From NCBI RefSeq assembly GCF_018131015.1, contig NZ_JAFCJJ010000007.1:124001-188000 (forward strand): a DNA stretch of 64,000 nt, in the 5' to 3' direction. This document shows, one piece after another, positions 1-8,878 of this stretch (the first letter of the stretch is position 1; each line of letters opens with the position of its first letter). This stretch comes from Bradyrhizobium diazoefficiens. GTDB taxonomy: Bacteria; Pseudomonadota; Alphaproteobacteria; Rhizobiales; Xanthobacteraceae. The notes under the pieces are model-generated. The model saw only the letters and a list, made by a program, of their open reading frames with translations. It did no database searches and had not been told where the DNA came from. The position numbers and the translations under genes were made by a program.

Positions 1-863
1 ACAATCTCTACACCAGCTCGGTGATCGCGCTCGACATCGATACCGGCAAGCTGAAATCCTATCATCAGGAACTGCCGCACGACGCCTGGGACTTCGACAG
101 CGCCGTCGGCGAGTTCGTGATGCTGGAGCGCGACGGCCAGAAATACGTGGTTCACCCCAACAAGGGCGGCTTCGTCTTCGTCTATGACCGCAATCTTGGC
201 GTGAAGAACGTCTGGAAGCTGGTCGAGAACATCAACTTCGTCAAGGATATCGACAAGACGGGTGCGCTGATCGGCCGTCGCGACTTTGCCGCGGGGAAGG
301 TCACCGATCCGCTGTGTCCGTTCATCGGTGGTGGCGTCAGCTGGAATTCCGGGTCGTACAGTCCGAAGACCGGTCTCTACTACAAGATCGGTCAGGAATG
401 GTGCATGACGCTGGACATCCAGAAGACGACGCCGGTCACCTCGCCACAGGCCCAGCTCAACATCGGCGCCGACTTCAAGATGGCACCGCCTCCGGGCGGC
501 GAGATCTATGGCCATCTCGATGCGCGCGATCCGATTACGGGCGCGAAGAAGTGGGAGGTCCGCTATCCCGAGCCGCCGCTTGGCAGCGTGCTGTCGACCG
601 CGGGTAATCTCGTGTTCGTTCCCGACTCGCGCGGGATCATTCACGCCTATGATGCCGAAACCGGCGCCGAGCTGTGGAACCACAACAACGGCACAGGCCA
701 CCAGGGCGGCATCGTCAGCTATTCCGTCGGCGGCAAGCAATATATCGCGGTCGCCGCGGGTTTTGGCGGCATGCTGGCGGACGAATACGCGCCGGCCTTC
801 GGCGGCGTCTACAAGTCCATGCCGCGTGACGACGGCGCCCTCGTCGTCTTCAGCCTGAAATAG
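1..863 (+). CDS. PQQ-dependent alcohol dehydrogenase, C-terminal part (5' end outside window)
   Basis: About 286 C-terminal residues of a periplasmic quinoprotein methanol/ethanol dehydrogenase; family members are roughly 570-620 residues, so about half is missing to the left. Beta-propeller W-motifs are visible (for example DPITGAKKW and DAETGAELW). The stretch PHDAWDFDS holds the presumed catalytic Asp (codon 90-92), and the residue two places later is also Asp (codon 96-98). In this family an Asp at +2 marks lanthanide-dependent enzymes (XoxF, ExaF, PedH), while calcium enzymes have Ala, Ser or Thr. The genes that follow, a cytochrome c and an XoxJ-like binding protein, fit a xoxF-G-J type locus. 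The exact clade cannot be set from the C-terminal half. Confidence 0.93.
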   Translation, partial: NLYTSSVIALDIDTGKLKSYHQELPHDAWDFDSAVGEFVMLERDGQKYVVHPNKGGFVFVYDRNLGVKNVWKLVENINFVKDIDKTGALIGRRDFAAGKVTDPLCPFIGGGVSWNSGSYSPKTGLYYKIGQEWCMTLDIQKTTPVTSPQAQLNIGADFKMAPPPGGEIYGHLDARDPITGAKKWEVRYPEPPLGSVLSTAGNLVFVPDSRGIIHAYDAETGAELWNHNNGTGHQGGIVSYSVGGKQYIAVAAGFGGMLADEYAPAFGGVYKSMPRDDGALVVFSLK

Positions 864-879
864 TCTGCCGCAAAATCGG

Positions 880-910
880 CGGGGGAGCGAGCGCAAGCCC
901 GCTCCCCCCG
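880..910 (+). terminator. Stem-loop after the quinoprotein dehydrogenase gene
   Basis: A GC-rich inverted repeat (arms around 880-889 and 900-910, one bulge) lies between the dehydrogenase and the cytochrome c gene. No clear T run follows. It could attenuate read-through or protect the dehydrogenase mRNA 3' end, so that the abundant enzyme is made in excess over its cytochrome. Confidence 0.45.
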
Positions 911-948
911 TCAGTTAGGCCGGGCGCGATTTCGGGAGTGGAGCGGAC

Positions 949-1290
949 GTGTTGAGACCTGATTTGAAAACGATGCCGGCGGTGCTGGTCGTATCGCTGC
1001 TGTGTGCCGTGGTTGCGCGCGCGCAATCCGCAACGCCCGCGCCCGAGAACGGGACGCTCGATGTCGAGCAGGTGTTCGCCGGGACTTGCGGCTATTGTCA
1101 TTCCGACGGCGGCCGGGCTGCCGGCAAGGGGCCGCAGCTGATGGATACGGCGCGCGATGACGATTTCATCCGCAATCGCATCAAGCACGGCAAGCAGGGC
1201 GCGATGCCGGCCTTCGACGGCGCCTTCACCGACGCCCAGATCGACCAGATCGTGAAATACATCCGCGCCTTGAAACCGCGCGAAGGCTAG
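949..1290 (+). CDS. Class I c-type cytochrome, XoxG-like electron acceptor
   Basis: A 113-residue exported monohaem cytochrome c. An N-terminal hydrophobic signal segment (about residues 9-25) is followed by the haem site CGYCH at residues 47-51; Met86 in GAMPAF is the likely distal ligand. It probably takes electrons from the PQQ dehydrogenase encoded just upstream. The GTG start at 949 is preceded by a GGAG-like ribosome site; an ATG at 973 is the alternative and would shorten the leader. The next gene begins 13 bases after its stop, suggesting co-transcription. The small size and position resemble XoxG, but the sequence alone does not prove that name. Confidence 0.88.
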   Translation: MLRPDLKTMPAVLVVSLLCAVVARAQSATPAPENGTLDVEQVFAGTCGYCHSDGGRAAGKGPQLMDTARDDDFIRNRIKHGKQGAMPAFDGAFTDAQIDQIVKYIRALKPREG

Positions 1291-1303
1291 GCGAGGACGC
1301 GGA

Positions 1304-2071
1304 ATGAAGGCAATCGTCCTCGTCATCGCCGCTGCAATCATCGCTCTGTCGGCATCGGCGCAGGCGCGAACCCTGGAGGCGATCCGTTCGAGCGGCGAGA
1401 TCGGACTGTGCGCGCATCCGAACTCGCTTCCCTTTGCCCGCAAGGCCGGCGATCCGCCCGGCTTCCAGCTCGAGCTGGGACAACGCCTCGCCCGCGAGCT
1501 CGGCGTCTCGCTGCGGCTCGACTGGATCATCACGCAGTACCAGATGCGCAGCGCCGGCTGCGACATCCTTCTGGACGTGATCGCCGACCGCGAGGCGCAG
1601 GGCGAAACCCGCCTGAGGCTGTCGAAGCCGTATTATCGTACGGGCGTCGCGCTCGCGGTGCCGTCAACGAGCGCGCTGACCTCGTTCCAGAGCCTCAACG
1701 GCTCCACCAAGGTGGGTGTGCAGGTTGGCTCCGTCGCTGCCATGATCATCGGCCAGCGGCGCGTGCCGATATCGATTTTCGGCTTCGAGACCGACAGCCT
1801 CGATGCCGTGTCCAACCGCGAGATCGACGCGGCCGCGGTCACGCCGACCGTGGTGAGCTATTTCAATCTCACGCATCCGGACAAGGCGCTCCGGATCCTC
1901 GATCGCGATGAGAGCGTGGCCGATCTCAACTGGAACGTCGCCGTCGGAATGCTCCGCCCGGACGACGCGCTCCGCGAAGCCATCGACGCCGCGCTCGATC
2001 GGCTGCGCAGCGACGGCACGATCGAGCGGATCTATGGCCGCTACGGGATCGTGCTGCAGCCGCCGAAATAG
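1304..2071 (+). CDS. Periplasmic binding-protein-like accessory of quinoprotein dehydrogenase (XoxJ/MoxJ-like)
   Basis: A 255-residue protein with a signal peptide (about 1-21, cleavage near AQA) and a type II solute-binding fold (SBP_bac_3), starting RTLEAIRSSGEIGLC. Binding proteins of this type directly after a quinoprotein dehydrogenase and its cytochrome c are known as MoxJ/XoxJ and are thought to help activate or load the dehydrogenase rather than feed an ABC transporter. No permease or ATPase gene is nearby, which supports that role. An amino-acid transport binding protein is the alternative. Confidence 0.8.
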   Translation: MKAIVLVIAAAIIALSASAQARTLEAIRSSGEIGLCAHPNSLPFARKAGDPPGFQLELGQRLARELGVSLRLDWIITQYQMRSAGCDILLDVIADREAQGETRLRLSKPYYRTGVALAVPSTSALTSFQSLNGSTKVGVQVGSVAAMIIGQRRVPISIFGFETDSLDAVSNREIDAAAVTPTVVSYFNLTHPDKALRILDRDESVADLNWNVAVGMLRPDDALREAIDAALDRLRSDGTIERIYGRYGIVLQPPK

Positions 2072-2103
2072 TGCTTGGCAATCGCATTTGAAGACTTGAG
2101 GTC

Positions 2104-2187
2104 GTCATGCCCGGGCTTGTCCCGGGCATCCACGTTCTTTGTGCCGCAAGGAAAGGCGTGGATGGCCGGGACAAGCCCGGCCATGAC
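2104..2187. repeat. Dispersed palindromic repeat, family A copy 1
   Basis: Two 31-base arms (2104-2134 and 2157-2187) form a near-perfect inverted repeat around a 22-base loop. The same element recurs at 8667-8787 and 41116-41199. It sits in the gap between convergent genes, as REP-like elements usually do. No coding function. Confidence 0.85.
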
Positions 2188-2204
2188 GCGGCATTGGCTT
2201 CAGC

Positions 2205-2849
2205 TCAGGCCGCCGCCTTCTTCCGCGCCTGCTCGGCCTTGTACAGCTCGAACTCCTCGGCGATCGCCTTCGCGATCGACGGCCGCTGCCGCAGGCGCTC
2301 GTAATAGGCTTTCAGGTTCGGCCATTTCGCGAGTTCGATCGGCGGCGTCGCCATGGTCCAGTTGATGACCGTGACGAGATAGGCGTCGGCCACGCTGAAA
2401 CGGTCGAGCAGGAAGTCGCGGCCCTTCAGATAGTTGTCGAGATAGTCGAGCCGCGACAGGTTCTTCTCCAGCACATAGGCCTTGACCTCCTGCGGCGCCT
2501 TGCGGTCGAGCACGGGCACGAACAGGCCCTTGTGCAGCTCGGTGCCGATGAAGCAGAGCCATTGATGCAGGCGGGTGCGGTCGATGCCCTGTGCTGCGCC
2601 GAGGCCGGATTGCGGAAAACGGTCGGCGACATATTGCAGGATCGCCGCATTCTCGGTCAGCACCACGCCCTCGTCGGTGCGCAGTGTCGGCACGAGGCCG
2701 ATCGGGTTCACGGTGCGGAAGTCGGAGCCGTCGTTCAGCACCTTCTTGGTCGGGGGATCGACTTCGAGATAGTTCGCATCTGCGCCGGCTTCATAGAGCG
2801 CGACGCGCGTCGCCATCGAACAGGCGAGCGGCGAGAAATAGAGATCCAT
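2205..2849 (-). CDS. Glutathione S-transferase family protein
   Basis: A 214-residue soluble GST. The N-terminal thioredoxin-like half begins MDLYFSPLACSMATRVAL and carries the cis-proline segment NPIGLVPTL (about residues 48-56) and the glutathione gamma-glutamyl site TENAAILQYVADRFP (about 64-78); the C-terminal half is the helical substrate domain. Such enzymes conjugate or reduce electrophiles with glutathione. It is transcribed away from a TetR-family gene 109 bases to the right, which probably controls it. Specific substrate unknown. Confidence 0.9.
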   Translation of the reverse strand: MDLYFSPLACSMATRVALYEAGADANYLEVDPPTKKVLNDGSDFRTVNPIGLVPTLRTDEGVVLTENAAILQYVADRFPQSGLGAAQGIDRTRLHQWLCFIGTELHKGLFVPVLDRKAPQEVKAYVLEKNLSRLDYLDNYLKGRDFLLDRFSVADAYLVTVINWTMATPPIELAKWPNLKAYYERLRQRPSIAKAIAEEFELYKAEQARKKAAA

Positions 2850-2907
2850 CTTAGCCTCCTTGGGCAGTTCCTCTCTTGGGGGATGTCGCTCAACCTGGCC
2901 AGATTGA

Positions 2908-2970
2908 TTTTTGTACTGTCTTGCATATTATAAGGCCGGTCAAGGATTATTTTGCGAAATGGTACAAAAA
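2908..2970. promoter_or_regulatory. Possible operator half-sites between GST and TetR genes
   Basis: A 9-base inverted repeat, TTTTTGTAC at 2908-2916 and GTACAAAAA at 2962-2970, brackets the divergent gap; the right arm overlaps the TetR start codon region. The gap is markedly AT-rich compared with its flanks. Widely spaced arms could be two sites bridged by a regulator. Seen in sequence; the regulatory role is inference. Confidence 0.35.
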
Positions 2971-3600
2971 CCAAAAGGACCCGTCGTCGATCAGGCAAAG
3001 CGCCGCGGCCGCCCGCGCGCCTATGAGCCCGGCGTCGCCCTCGGCAAGGCGCTCGACCTGTTCCGCAGGCAGGGCTTTGCCGCAACCTCGCTCGACGATC
3101 TCAGTGAAGCGACCGGGATGAACCGGCCGAGCCTCTATGGCGCCTTCGGCGACAAGCGCGAGCTCTACATCAAGAGCTATCAGCGCTATCGCGAGGAAGC
3201 GCGCGCGGCGATGGTCGAGATCTTTCGAAAGGAGATGCCGCTTCGCGAGCGCCTGGAGCGCATCTACGCCTCCGCGCTCACCCTCTATCTCTCCGGCGAG
3301 ACCGGCCCGCGCGGCTGCTTCACGGTGGTGACGGCCGCATCCGAAGCGATCAGCGATCCCGAGATCCGCGCCATGGTGCTGGAGGGCCTGACCGAGCTCG
3401 ACAAGGCGTTTGCGAATTGCTTCCGCCGCGCCAAGGAGAAGGGCGAGCTGCCGGAAAGCGCCGATCCGGCGGTGCTGGCCCAGCTCGCCTCCGCAACCGT
3501 CCACACCATCGCCATCCGCTCGCGCGCGCGCGTCCCGCGCAAGGAGCTCGAGGCGATCGTGCAGGGCGCAATCGACGTGATGGTGGGCGCGAAGGGCTAG
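2959..3600 (+). CDS. TetR/AcrR family transcriptional regulator
   Basis: A 213-residue regulator counted from the ATG at 2959; a TTG 48 bases upstream in the same frame is possible but reads through the promoter-like gap. The N-terminal helix-turn-helix (about residues 24-66) has TSLDDLSEATGMNRPSLYGAF followed by GDKRELY, typical of the family. The C-terminal ligand/dimer domain includes GPRGCF, seen in regulators of the TetR_C_16/AcrR type. Divergent placement next to a GST suggests control of a detoxification response, probably with autoregulation. Ligand unknown. Confidence 0.9.
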   Translation: MVQKPKGPVVDQAKRRGRPRAYEPGVALGKALDLFRRQGFAATSLDDLSEATGMNRPSLYGAFGDKRELYIKSYQRYREEARAAMVEIFRKEMPLRERLERIYASALTLYLSGETGPRGCFTVVTAASEAISDPEIRAMVLEGLTELDKAFANCFRRAKEKGELPESADPAVLAQLASATVHTIAIRSRARVPRKELEAIVQGAIDVMVGAKG

Positions 3601-3649
3601 GTTGTCATCCCGAATCCAGTGAGCGTTCGGCGCGGCCTATCTCTCCAAT

Positions 3650-3770
3650 GTCGTCCTGGCGAAAGCCAGGACCCATAACCACTGAACATTGTTTGGTAGG
3701 GACTCGAAGTGAAAGCTTCGCGCCGCAACTAACCCTAGGGGTAATGGGTCCTGGCTTTCGCCAGGACGAC
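3650..3770. repeat. Long inverted repeat between convergent genes
   Basis: Perfect 26-base arms at 3650-3675 and 3745-3770 enclose 69 bases. Each arm also contains its own hairpin (CCTGGC..GCCAGG). It lies between the TetR gene and the oppositely oriented chemoreceptor gene, so it may stop transcription from both sides. It resembles the dispersed intergenic palindromes elsewhere in the window. Confidence 0.8.
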
Positions 3771-3799
3771 AGCTGGAGTGAGGCGCGGCTCTTCGCCGG

Positions 3800-5767
3800 T
3801 TACGCCGCGCGAATATGTTCCAGGAAACGACCGACCTCGTCGCGCAGCCGCTGCGATTGCTTCGACAGCTCGACTGCCGATCCCAGCACTTCCTCTGCCG
3901 CTGCTCCCGTCGCGGCGATGCCGTCGTTGACGCCCGCGATGTTCTGCGACACTTCGCCGGTGCGGGCGGCGGCCTGCTGGACGTTCCGCGCGATTTCCTG
4001 CGTCGCCGTGCCCTGCTGGCCGACGGCGGAGGCAATCGCGGCCGAGATTTCGTCGACCTCCCGGATCGTCGCGCAGATCGACTGGATGCCGTCGACGGCG
4101 CCGCTGGTCTCGCCCTGCACCGCCGTCACCTGCGCGCCGATCTCCTCGGTGGCCTTCGCGGTCTGCGTCGCCAGCGCCTTGACCTCCGAGGCCACCACCG
4201 CAAAGCCGCGGCCGGCTTCGCCGGCGCGCGCAGCCTCGATGGTCGCGTTCAGCGCCAGCAGATTGGTCTGCCCGGCGATGCCGCTGATGAAGGAGACGAC
4301 GTCGCCGATCTTCTGCGCCGCGCCCGCAAGACTCTGCACGCGCGCGTTGGACCTCTGTCCGTCGCTGGCGGCCTTGCCCACCACCTCGGTGGCATGCGCA
4401 AGGCGGCGGCCGATCTCGGTCATCGACGACGACAGTTCCTCGGCCGCGGCCGCCAGCGTCTGCACGTTCGCCGAGGCCAGGGCCGAAGCCGACGACACTG
4501 CATGGGTTTGCGCCTTCGATTGCGCGACGATCGAAGACATCGACCGCGCGGTCTGTTCCATCTCCACTGCGGCGGCGGACACCGTGGCGACGACTTCGCT
4601 GATGGTCGCCTCAAAACTGTCGGCGAGCGCGCCGAGGACGCGCCGCTTCTCCTGCTCGGACTGGGCCTTGGTGTCGGCCTGCTCGCCCTGGAGGCGGTTG
4701 AAGCTCACCGCGTTGTCGCGGAACACCGCGACCGCCTTCACCATCGCGCCGACCTCGTCATTGGCCCGGCTCGGGGGAATGGCCACGTCGAGGCGCCCGT
4801 CGGCGAGCTCGCGCATCACCGACGTGACCGACAGGATCGGCCTGGAGATGCTCCGCGCGATCAGATAGCCGACGATAGCGGCGAGCATGAGGCCGAGCGC
4901 GGCGATGCCGAGCGAGAGCCACCAGGCGCGATCGGCGGAGGCGACATAGTCGGCATTGTCCATCACCAGCTCGACCGCGCCGAGCGGCTTGCCGGAAAAA
5001 TCCTTGATCGGTCCGAGCAGCGCGGCGACCGGCGTGTTGTCGAGCCTGGCCTGCCTCACCGTGAAGTCGCCGCCGGCGGCGCGGCCGTAGTCGGCGGCAT
5101 CGAAGAAGCTCTTGCCCTTCAGCGTGCCGCCGAACAGCTTGAAGCTCGAGCCGTCGGCGAGATGGAAAGCGATGTCGATATGGCGGTTGAGCTTGAAGTC
5201 GTCGAGGAAGGATTGGCCGAAGGTCAGGCCGAACTCCACCGAGCCGAGCTGCTTGCCGGCCTGCACGATCGGCACCACGCCGCGGATGCCGAGCCCGGCA
5301 ACGCCGCCTTCGAGGCCGACGACGACCTTGTGCTCCAGGTTGGCGGCCAGAACCGTCTTGCGGAAGCCGGAAAGGTCGTCACCGAACTTGGCGGGCTGGT
5401 GCACGCGCAGGAACGAGGTCGCCGGCGCCACGTGGAACTGGAACTGCTCGACGCCATACTCCGATTTGGTCGCGGCAAAGACCGGCCCGAACAGGCCCAC
5501 CAGGGCGTTGCGATCCTGCCTGGCCATCGCGTCCTGTGTCGCCGGCATCGCGGCGACGACCGCACTCATGGCGGCAGCGCGGTGCGATTCTTCCGCGATC
5601 CGCGACAGCAGTGCGTCGTAATGGCTCCGCAGCTCGCGCTGGTCGGCGCGGTCGATGATGCCCGAGATGATCCACATCGCGCCCAGCACGGCGATCAGCG
5701 CGGTGGCTGCCGCCGTCACCGCCAGGGCAACCGTGATCCGCATCCTGAGGCCGAGCGTCGCGCGCAT
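3800..5767 (-). CDS. Methyl-accepting chemotaxis protein
   Basis: A 655-residue chemoreceptor counted from ATG at 5767; longer in-frame reading upstream is low-complexity and not plausible. Order: TM1 about residues 9-35, periplasmic Cache-like sensor about 36-255, TM2 about 263-288, HAMP about 289-340, then the cytoplasmic methyl-accepting coiled coil with the CheA/CheW-binding hairpin tip ([19 protein letters not shown]). The C-terminus ends FLEHIRAA. Ligand unknown; no che genes are nearby, so it is an orphan receptor feeding a distant array. A CtrA-like box lies just before its start. Confidence 0.93.
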   Translation of the reverse strand: MRATLGLRMRITVALAVTAAATALIAVLGAMWIISGIIDRADQRELRSHYDALLSRIAEESHRAAAMSAVVAAMPATQDAMARQDRNALVGLFGPVFAATKSEYGVEQFQFHVAPATSFLRVHQPAKFGDDLSGFRKTVLAANLEHKVVVGLEGGVAGLGIRGVVPIVQAGKQLGSVEFGLTFGQSFLDDFKLNRHIDIAFHLADGSSFKLFGGTLKGKSFFDAADYGRAAGGDFTVRQARLDNTPVAALLGPIKDFSGKPLGAVELVMDNADYVASADRAWWLSLGIAALGLMLAAIVGYLIARSISRPILSVTSVMRELADGRLDVAIPPSRANDEVGAMVKAVAVFRDNAVSFNRLQGEQADTKAQSEQEKRRVLGALADSFEATISEVVATVSAAAVEMEQTARSMSSIVAQSKAQTHAVSSASALASANVQTLAAAAEELSSSMTEIGRRLAHATEVVGKAASDGQRSNARVQSLAGAAQKIGDVVSFISGIAGQTNLLALNATIEAARAGEAGRGFAVVASEVKALATQTAKATEEIGAQVTAVQGETSGAVDGIQSICATIREVDEISAAIASAVGQQGTATQEIARNVQQAAARTGEVSQNIAGVNDGIAATGAAAEEVLGSAVELSKQSQRLRDEVGRFLEHIRAA

Positions 5768-5778
5768 GTGTTGGTTTC

Positions 5779-5793
5779 CTAACCCTTGGTTAA
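5779..5793. promoter_or_regulatory. CtrA-like box (one mismatch) before the chemoreceptor gene
   Basis: On the minus strand this reads TTAA, seven bases, then TTAG: the CtrA consensus TTAA-N7-TTAA with one mismatch, 12 bases before the chemoreceptor start. CtrA controls motility and chemotaxis genes in many alphaproteobacteria. The closeness to the start codon weakens the case. Confidence 0.35.
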
Positions 5794-5864
5794 GAACTCG
5801 TATCAACTTCGAGCTAAGAGTCGGTGAACGGGGCGCGCGCCCGGAGGTTGTGGAAATTACGGCC

Positions 5865-6830
5865 TCAATACCCCCTGGCCCGGTCCACCACGTTCTCCAG
5901 CCCCCCGCCGGCCTCGAACCGCGCGATCTGCTCGGCGACATAGGCCGAGATCGCGTCCGCATCGGTGTCGGCCGCGTTGTGCGGCGTCAGCACCACCTTC
6001 GGATGGGTCCAGAAGGCGCTGTCAGGAGGCACTGGTTCCTGCACGAAGACGTCGAGCGAGGCCGCGCCCAGCGTGCCGTCGTCGAGGCAGGCGAGAATGT
6101 CGGCCTCGTTCTGCAAGCCCCCGCGGCCGGCGTTGATCAGCACGGGCGCGCCGAGCGGGCTGTTGCGGTTGAGCTTCGCGAAAACGTCGCGGTTGAGGAT
6201 GCGTTGCGTCTCCGGCGTCAGCGGCAGCAGGCAGACCAGAATGTCGGTCGCGCGCAGGAACGCATCGAAACCGCCGGCGCCGTGAAAGCATTCGACGCCC
6301 GCGATCACGCGCGGGCTGCGGCTCCACCCCGAGACGCGGAAGCCGAGCTGCCGCAGCACTTCGGCCGCATCGGCACCCAGCGTGCCCACTCCCATGATTC
6401 CGACCGTGACCGCGCTCGCCGGCCACTGATATTTCGGCTCCCAGCGCGTCTCCCGCTGCGACTGCCGCAGATAGGGCTCCTGCCGGTGGTGCATCAGGAC
6501 ATGCAGCACGACATATTCGGTCATGCGATGGGTGAGGTCGGGCACGGCGACGCGGACCAGCGGCACGTCGGGCAGGCTGTCGTCCGCCATCAGCGCGTCG
6601 ACGCCCGCGCCGAGGTTGAAGATCGCCCGCAGATTGGGGAAGGCGCCGAGATCGCCGGGCACAGGCTTCCACACCGCGGCATAATGCACCTCGGCCGGAT
6701 CGAGCCCGGCATCCGGAAGCAGCACCACGCGGCGGCCGCCGCAGACCGCGTCGAAGCGGACCTTCCAGCGCTCCGGCAGCCAGTTCTGCTGCGTGCTGTT
6801 GATCAGGACGGCCAGCGTGCCTTTGGTCAT
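5865..6830 (-). CDS. D-2-hydroxyacid dehydrogenase (glyoxylate/hydroxypyruvate reductase A-like)
   Basis: A 321-residue NAD(P)-dependent oxidoreductase, counted from ATG at 6830 ([14 protein letters not shown]); upstream in-frame sequence is not protein-like. The Rossmann motif [16 protein letters not shown] lies near residues 140-155, with the segments [14 protein letters not shown] and TPHNAA that carry or flank catalytic residues, including the Glu and the His. This arrangement matches the GhrA branch, which reduces glyoxylate and hydroxypyruvate. Gene order gives no operon partner, so the physiological substrate is uncertain. Confidence 0.88.
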   Translation of the reverse strand: MTKGTLAVLINSTQQNWLPERWKVRFDAVCGGRRVVLLPDAGLDPAEVHYAAVWKPVPGDLGAFPNLRAIFNLGAGVDALMADDSLPDVPLVRVAVPDLTHRMTEYVVLHVLMHHRQEPYLRQSQRETRWEPKYQWPASAVTVGIMGVGTLGADAAEVLRQLGFRVSGWSRSPRVIAGVECFHGAGGFDAFLRATDILVCLLPLTPETQRILNRDVFAKLNRNSPLGAPVLINAGRGGLQNEADILACLDDGTLGAASLDVFVQEPVPPDSAFWTHPKVVLTPHNAADTDADAISAYVAEQIARFEAGGGLENVVDRARGY

Positions 6831-6976
6831 TCCAGATGCCTCGTTCGGGTTCCGCGTCTCGACGCGCCCTCCTTGGCACGAACGCGCGGATTTTTCCCGC
6901 AAATTATTTCCGCCGCGCTGTCGGGGCGGGGCATAGTGGGTCGTCCTTAGCACGAGCGTTTCAGGAAAAGTGCCCC

Positions 6977-7345
6977 ATGCTCTACGCCATCCTTTGCTAC
7001 AACGATGAGGACTTCGTCGGCTCCTGGAGCAAGGAGCAGGACGAAGCCGTGATGAAGAAGCTCGCTGTGGTTCAGGAAGGGCTCGCGAAGCAGGGCCGGC
7101 TCGGGCCGGTGGCCCGGCTGCTGCCGACCACGGCGGCGGCGACCCTGCGCAAGGAAGACCCGCCGCTGGTGCTCGACGGTCCCTATGCCGAGACCAAGGA
7201 GCAGTTGCTCGGCTTCTACATCGTCGACTGCAAGAATCTCGACGAGGCGCTCGACGTCGCCCGCGACCTCGGGGCGGTCAATCCCGGCGGCGCCTACGAG
7301 GTGCGTCCCGTTGGCGTGTTCCGGCCCGGAGGAAATCTGACGTGA
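6977..7345 (+). CDS. YCII/DGPF-domain protein linked to ECF42 sigma factor
   Basis: A 122-residue protein of the YCII-related family with the signature DGPYAETKE near residues 74-82. Proteins with this DGPF-like motif are the standard neighbours of group ECF42 sigma factors. Its stop overlaps the start of the sigma factor gene by four bases, so the two are translationally coupled. YCII folds are ferredoxin-like and probably act as small enzymes or ligand-binding partners; the exact function is not established. ATG at 6977 is the only sensible start. Confidence 0.9.
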   Translation: MLYAILCYNDEDFVGSWSKEQDEAVMKKLAVVQEGLAKQGRLGPVARLLPTTAAATLRKEDPPLVLDGPYAETKEQLLGFYIVDCKNLDEALDVARDLGAVNPGGAYEVRPVGVFRPGGNLT

Positions 7346-8643
7346 GCGACACCGACACTGCCTGGATCGAGACCGCGCTGACCTCGGCGCGGCCCCAGGC
7401 GGTGGGGGCGCTGCTGCGCTACTTCCGCGACCTCGATACCGCCGAGGAGGCGTTCCAGAACGCCTGCCTGCGCGCGTTGAAGACCTGGCCGCAGAACGGG
7501 CCGCCGCGTGACCCCGCGGCCTGGCTGATCCTGGTCGGCCGCAATACCGCGATCGACGAGGTGCGCCGCACCCGCAGGCAGCAGCCGCTGCCCGAGGATG
7601 ACCAGGCGATCTCCGATCTCGACGATGCCGAAGGCGCGCTCGCCGAGCGGCTCGACGGCTCGCACTATCGCGACGACATCCTGCGTCTGATGTTCATCTG
7701 CTGCCATCCGCAACTACCGGCGACGCAGCAGATCGCGCTCGCGCTCCGCATCGTCTCCGGCCTGACCGTGAAACAGATCGCGCGCGCCTTCCTGGTGTCG
7801 GAAGCCGCGATGGAGCAGCGCATCACCCGCGCCAAGGCGAAGGTCGCCGAGGCCGGGACGCCGTTCGAGGCGCCCGGCGCGGTCGAACGCTCCGAACGGC
7901 TCGCCGGCGTCGCCGCGATGATCTACCTGATCTTCAACGAGGGCTATTCGGCGAGCGGCGACACCGCCGAGATCAGGAAGCCGCTGTGCGAGGAGGCGAT
8001 CCGGCTGGCGCGGCTGTTGTTGCGCCTGTTCCAGAGCGAGCCCGAGATCATGGGGCTGACGGCGCTGATCCTGTTGCAGCATGCACGCAGCGCCGCGCGC
8101 TTTGCCGCGGATGGCTCGCTCATCCTGCTGGAGGACCAGGACCGTTCGCTCTGGAACGGCACCATGATCGCGGAGGGCCTGGCGCTGATCGACAAGGCAA
8201 TGCGCCATCGCCGCCCAGGGCCGTACCAGATCCAGGCCGCCATCGCCGCGCTGCATGCGCGCGCTGCAACCCCGGAGGAGACCGACTGGGCCCAGATCGA
8301 CCTGCTCTACGGCGCGCTGGAGGTGGTGCAGCCGTCCCCGGTGGTGACGCTCAACCGCGCGGTTGCCGTTTCCAAGGTGCGCGGGCCGCAGGCCGCACTC
8401 GACCTGATCGAGCCGCTGGCGCCGAAGCTCGCCAACTATTTCCACTTCTACGGTGTGCGCGGCGCCTTCCTGATGCAACTCGGCCGCAACGACGAAGCCC
8501 GCATCGCCTTCGACCGCGCCATCGCGCTCGCCAACACGTCTGCCGAGGCCACCCACATCCGCATGCATCTCGACCGCCTGATCAGGGACAGCCAGCCGAA
8601 GGGAGCCAATGGCGGCGCCAGGCAGGGCACGAAGGCGAAATAG
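7342..8643 (+). CDS. ECF42-type RNA polymerase sigma factor with C-terminal TPR-like domain
   Basis: A 433-residue sigma factor from a GTG start overlapping the YCII gene. Region 2 (about 15-80, with AEEAFQNACLRALKTW and AAWLILVGRNTAIDEVRR) and region 4 (about 125-180, with LTVKQIARAFLVSEAAMEQR) occupy the first half. The second half is the long SnoaL-free helical/TPR extension typical of ECF42 (IYLIFNEGYSAS, then repeats ending in ARIAFDRAIALA). ECF42 members lack a classical anti-sigma factor; the extension is thought to regulate activity. Likely targets are the YCII gene itself and similar genes. Confidence 0.92.
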   Translation: MSDTDTAWIETALTSARPQAVGALLRYFRDLDTAEEAFQNACLRALKTWPQNGPPRDPAAWLILVGRNTAIDEVRRTRRQQPLPEDDQAISDLDDAEGALAERLDGSHYRDDILRLMFICCHPQLPATQQIALALRIVSGLTVKQIARAFLVSEAAMEQRITRAKAKVAEAGTPFEAPGAVERSERLAGVAAMIYLIFNEGYSASGDTAEIRKPLCEEAIRLARLLLRLFQSEPEIMGLTALILLQHARSAARFAADGSLILLEDQDRSLWNGTMIAEGLALIDKAMRHRRPGPYQIQAAIAALHARAATPEETDWAQIDLLYGALEVVQPSPVVTLNRAVAVSKVRGPQAALDLIEPLAPKLANYFHFYGVRGAFLMQLGRNDEARIAFDRAIALANTSAEATHIRMHLDRLIRDSQPKGANGGARQGTKAK

Positions 8644-8666
8644 GGCAGGGCGCCGCCTCACCCACC

Positions 8667-8787
8667 GTCATGCCCGGGCTTGTCCCGGGCATCCACGTCC
8701 TTCCCATCCGCCCGAAGAACGTGGATGGCCGGGACATAGGCGAGCGGAAGCGACGCCGTCCTCCGGACGGCTATGCCCGGCCATGAC
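8667..8787. repeat. Dispersed palindromic repeat, family A copy 2
   Basis: The outer arm GTCATGCCCGGGCTTGTCCC is shared with the copy at 2104-2187. The right half is longer and carries an insertion of about 35 bases between GGGACA and the terminal CCGGCCATGAC. It occupies most of the gap after the sigma factor gene. Confidence 0.82.
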
Positions 8788-8878
8788 GTGGGATCGGCAG
8801 AGAACCAAAAATCTCGTTTCGCACTTGTCGGTCCCAGCCCGTCCCCTTCGTCTTAATCCCGTAGCCAGGGAGACATTC

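Noticed and set aside
3650..3770. Insertion sequence ends
   Set aside because: The 26-base perfect arms enclose only 69 bases without a coding region or target duplication that I can see; fits a noncoding palindrome.
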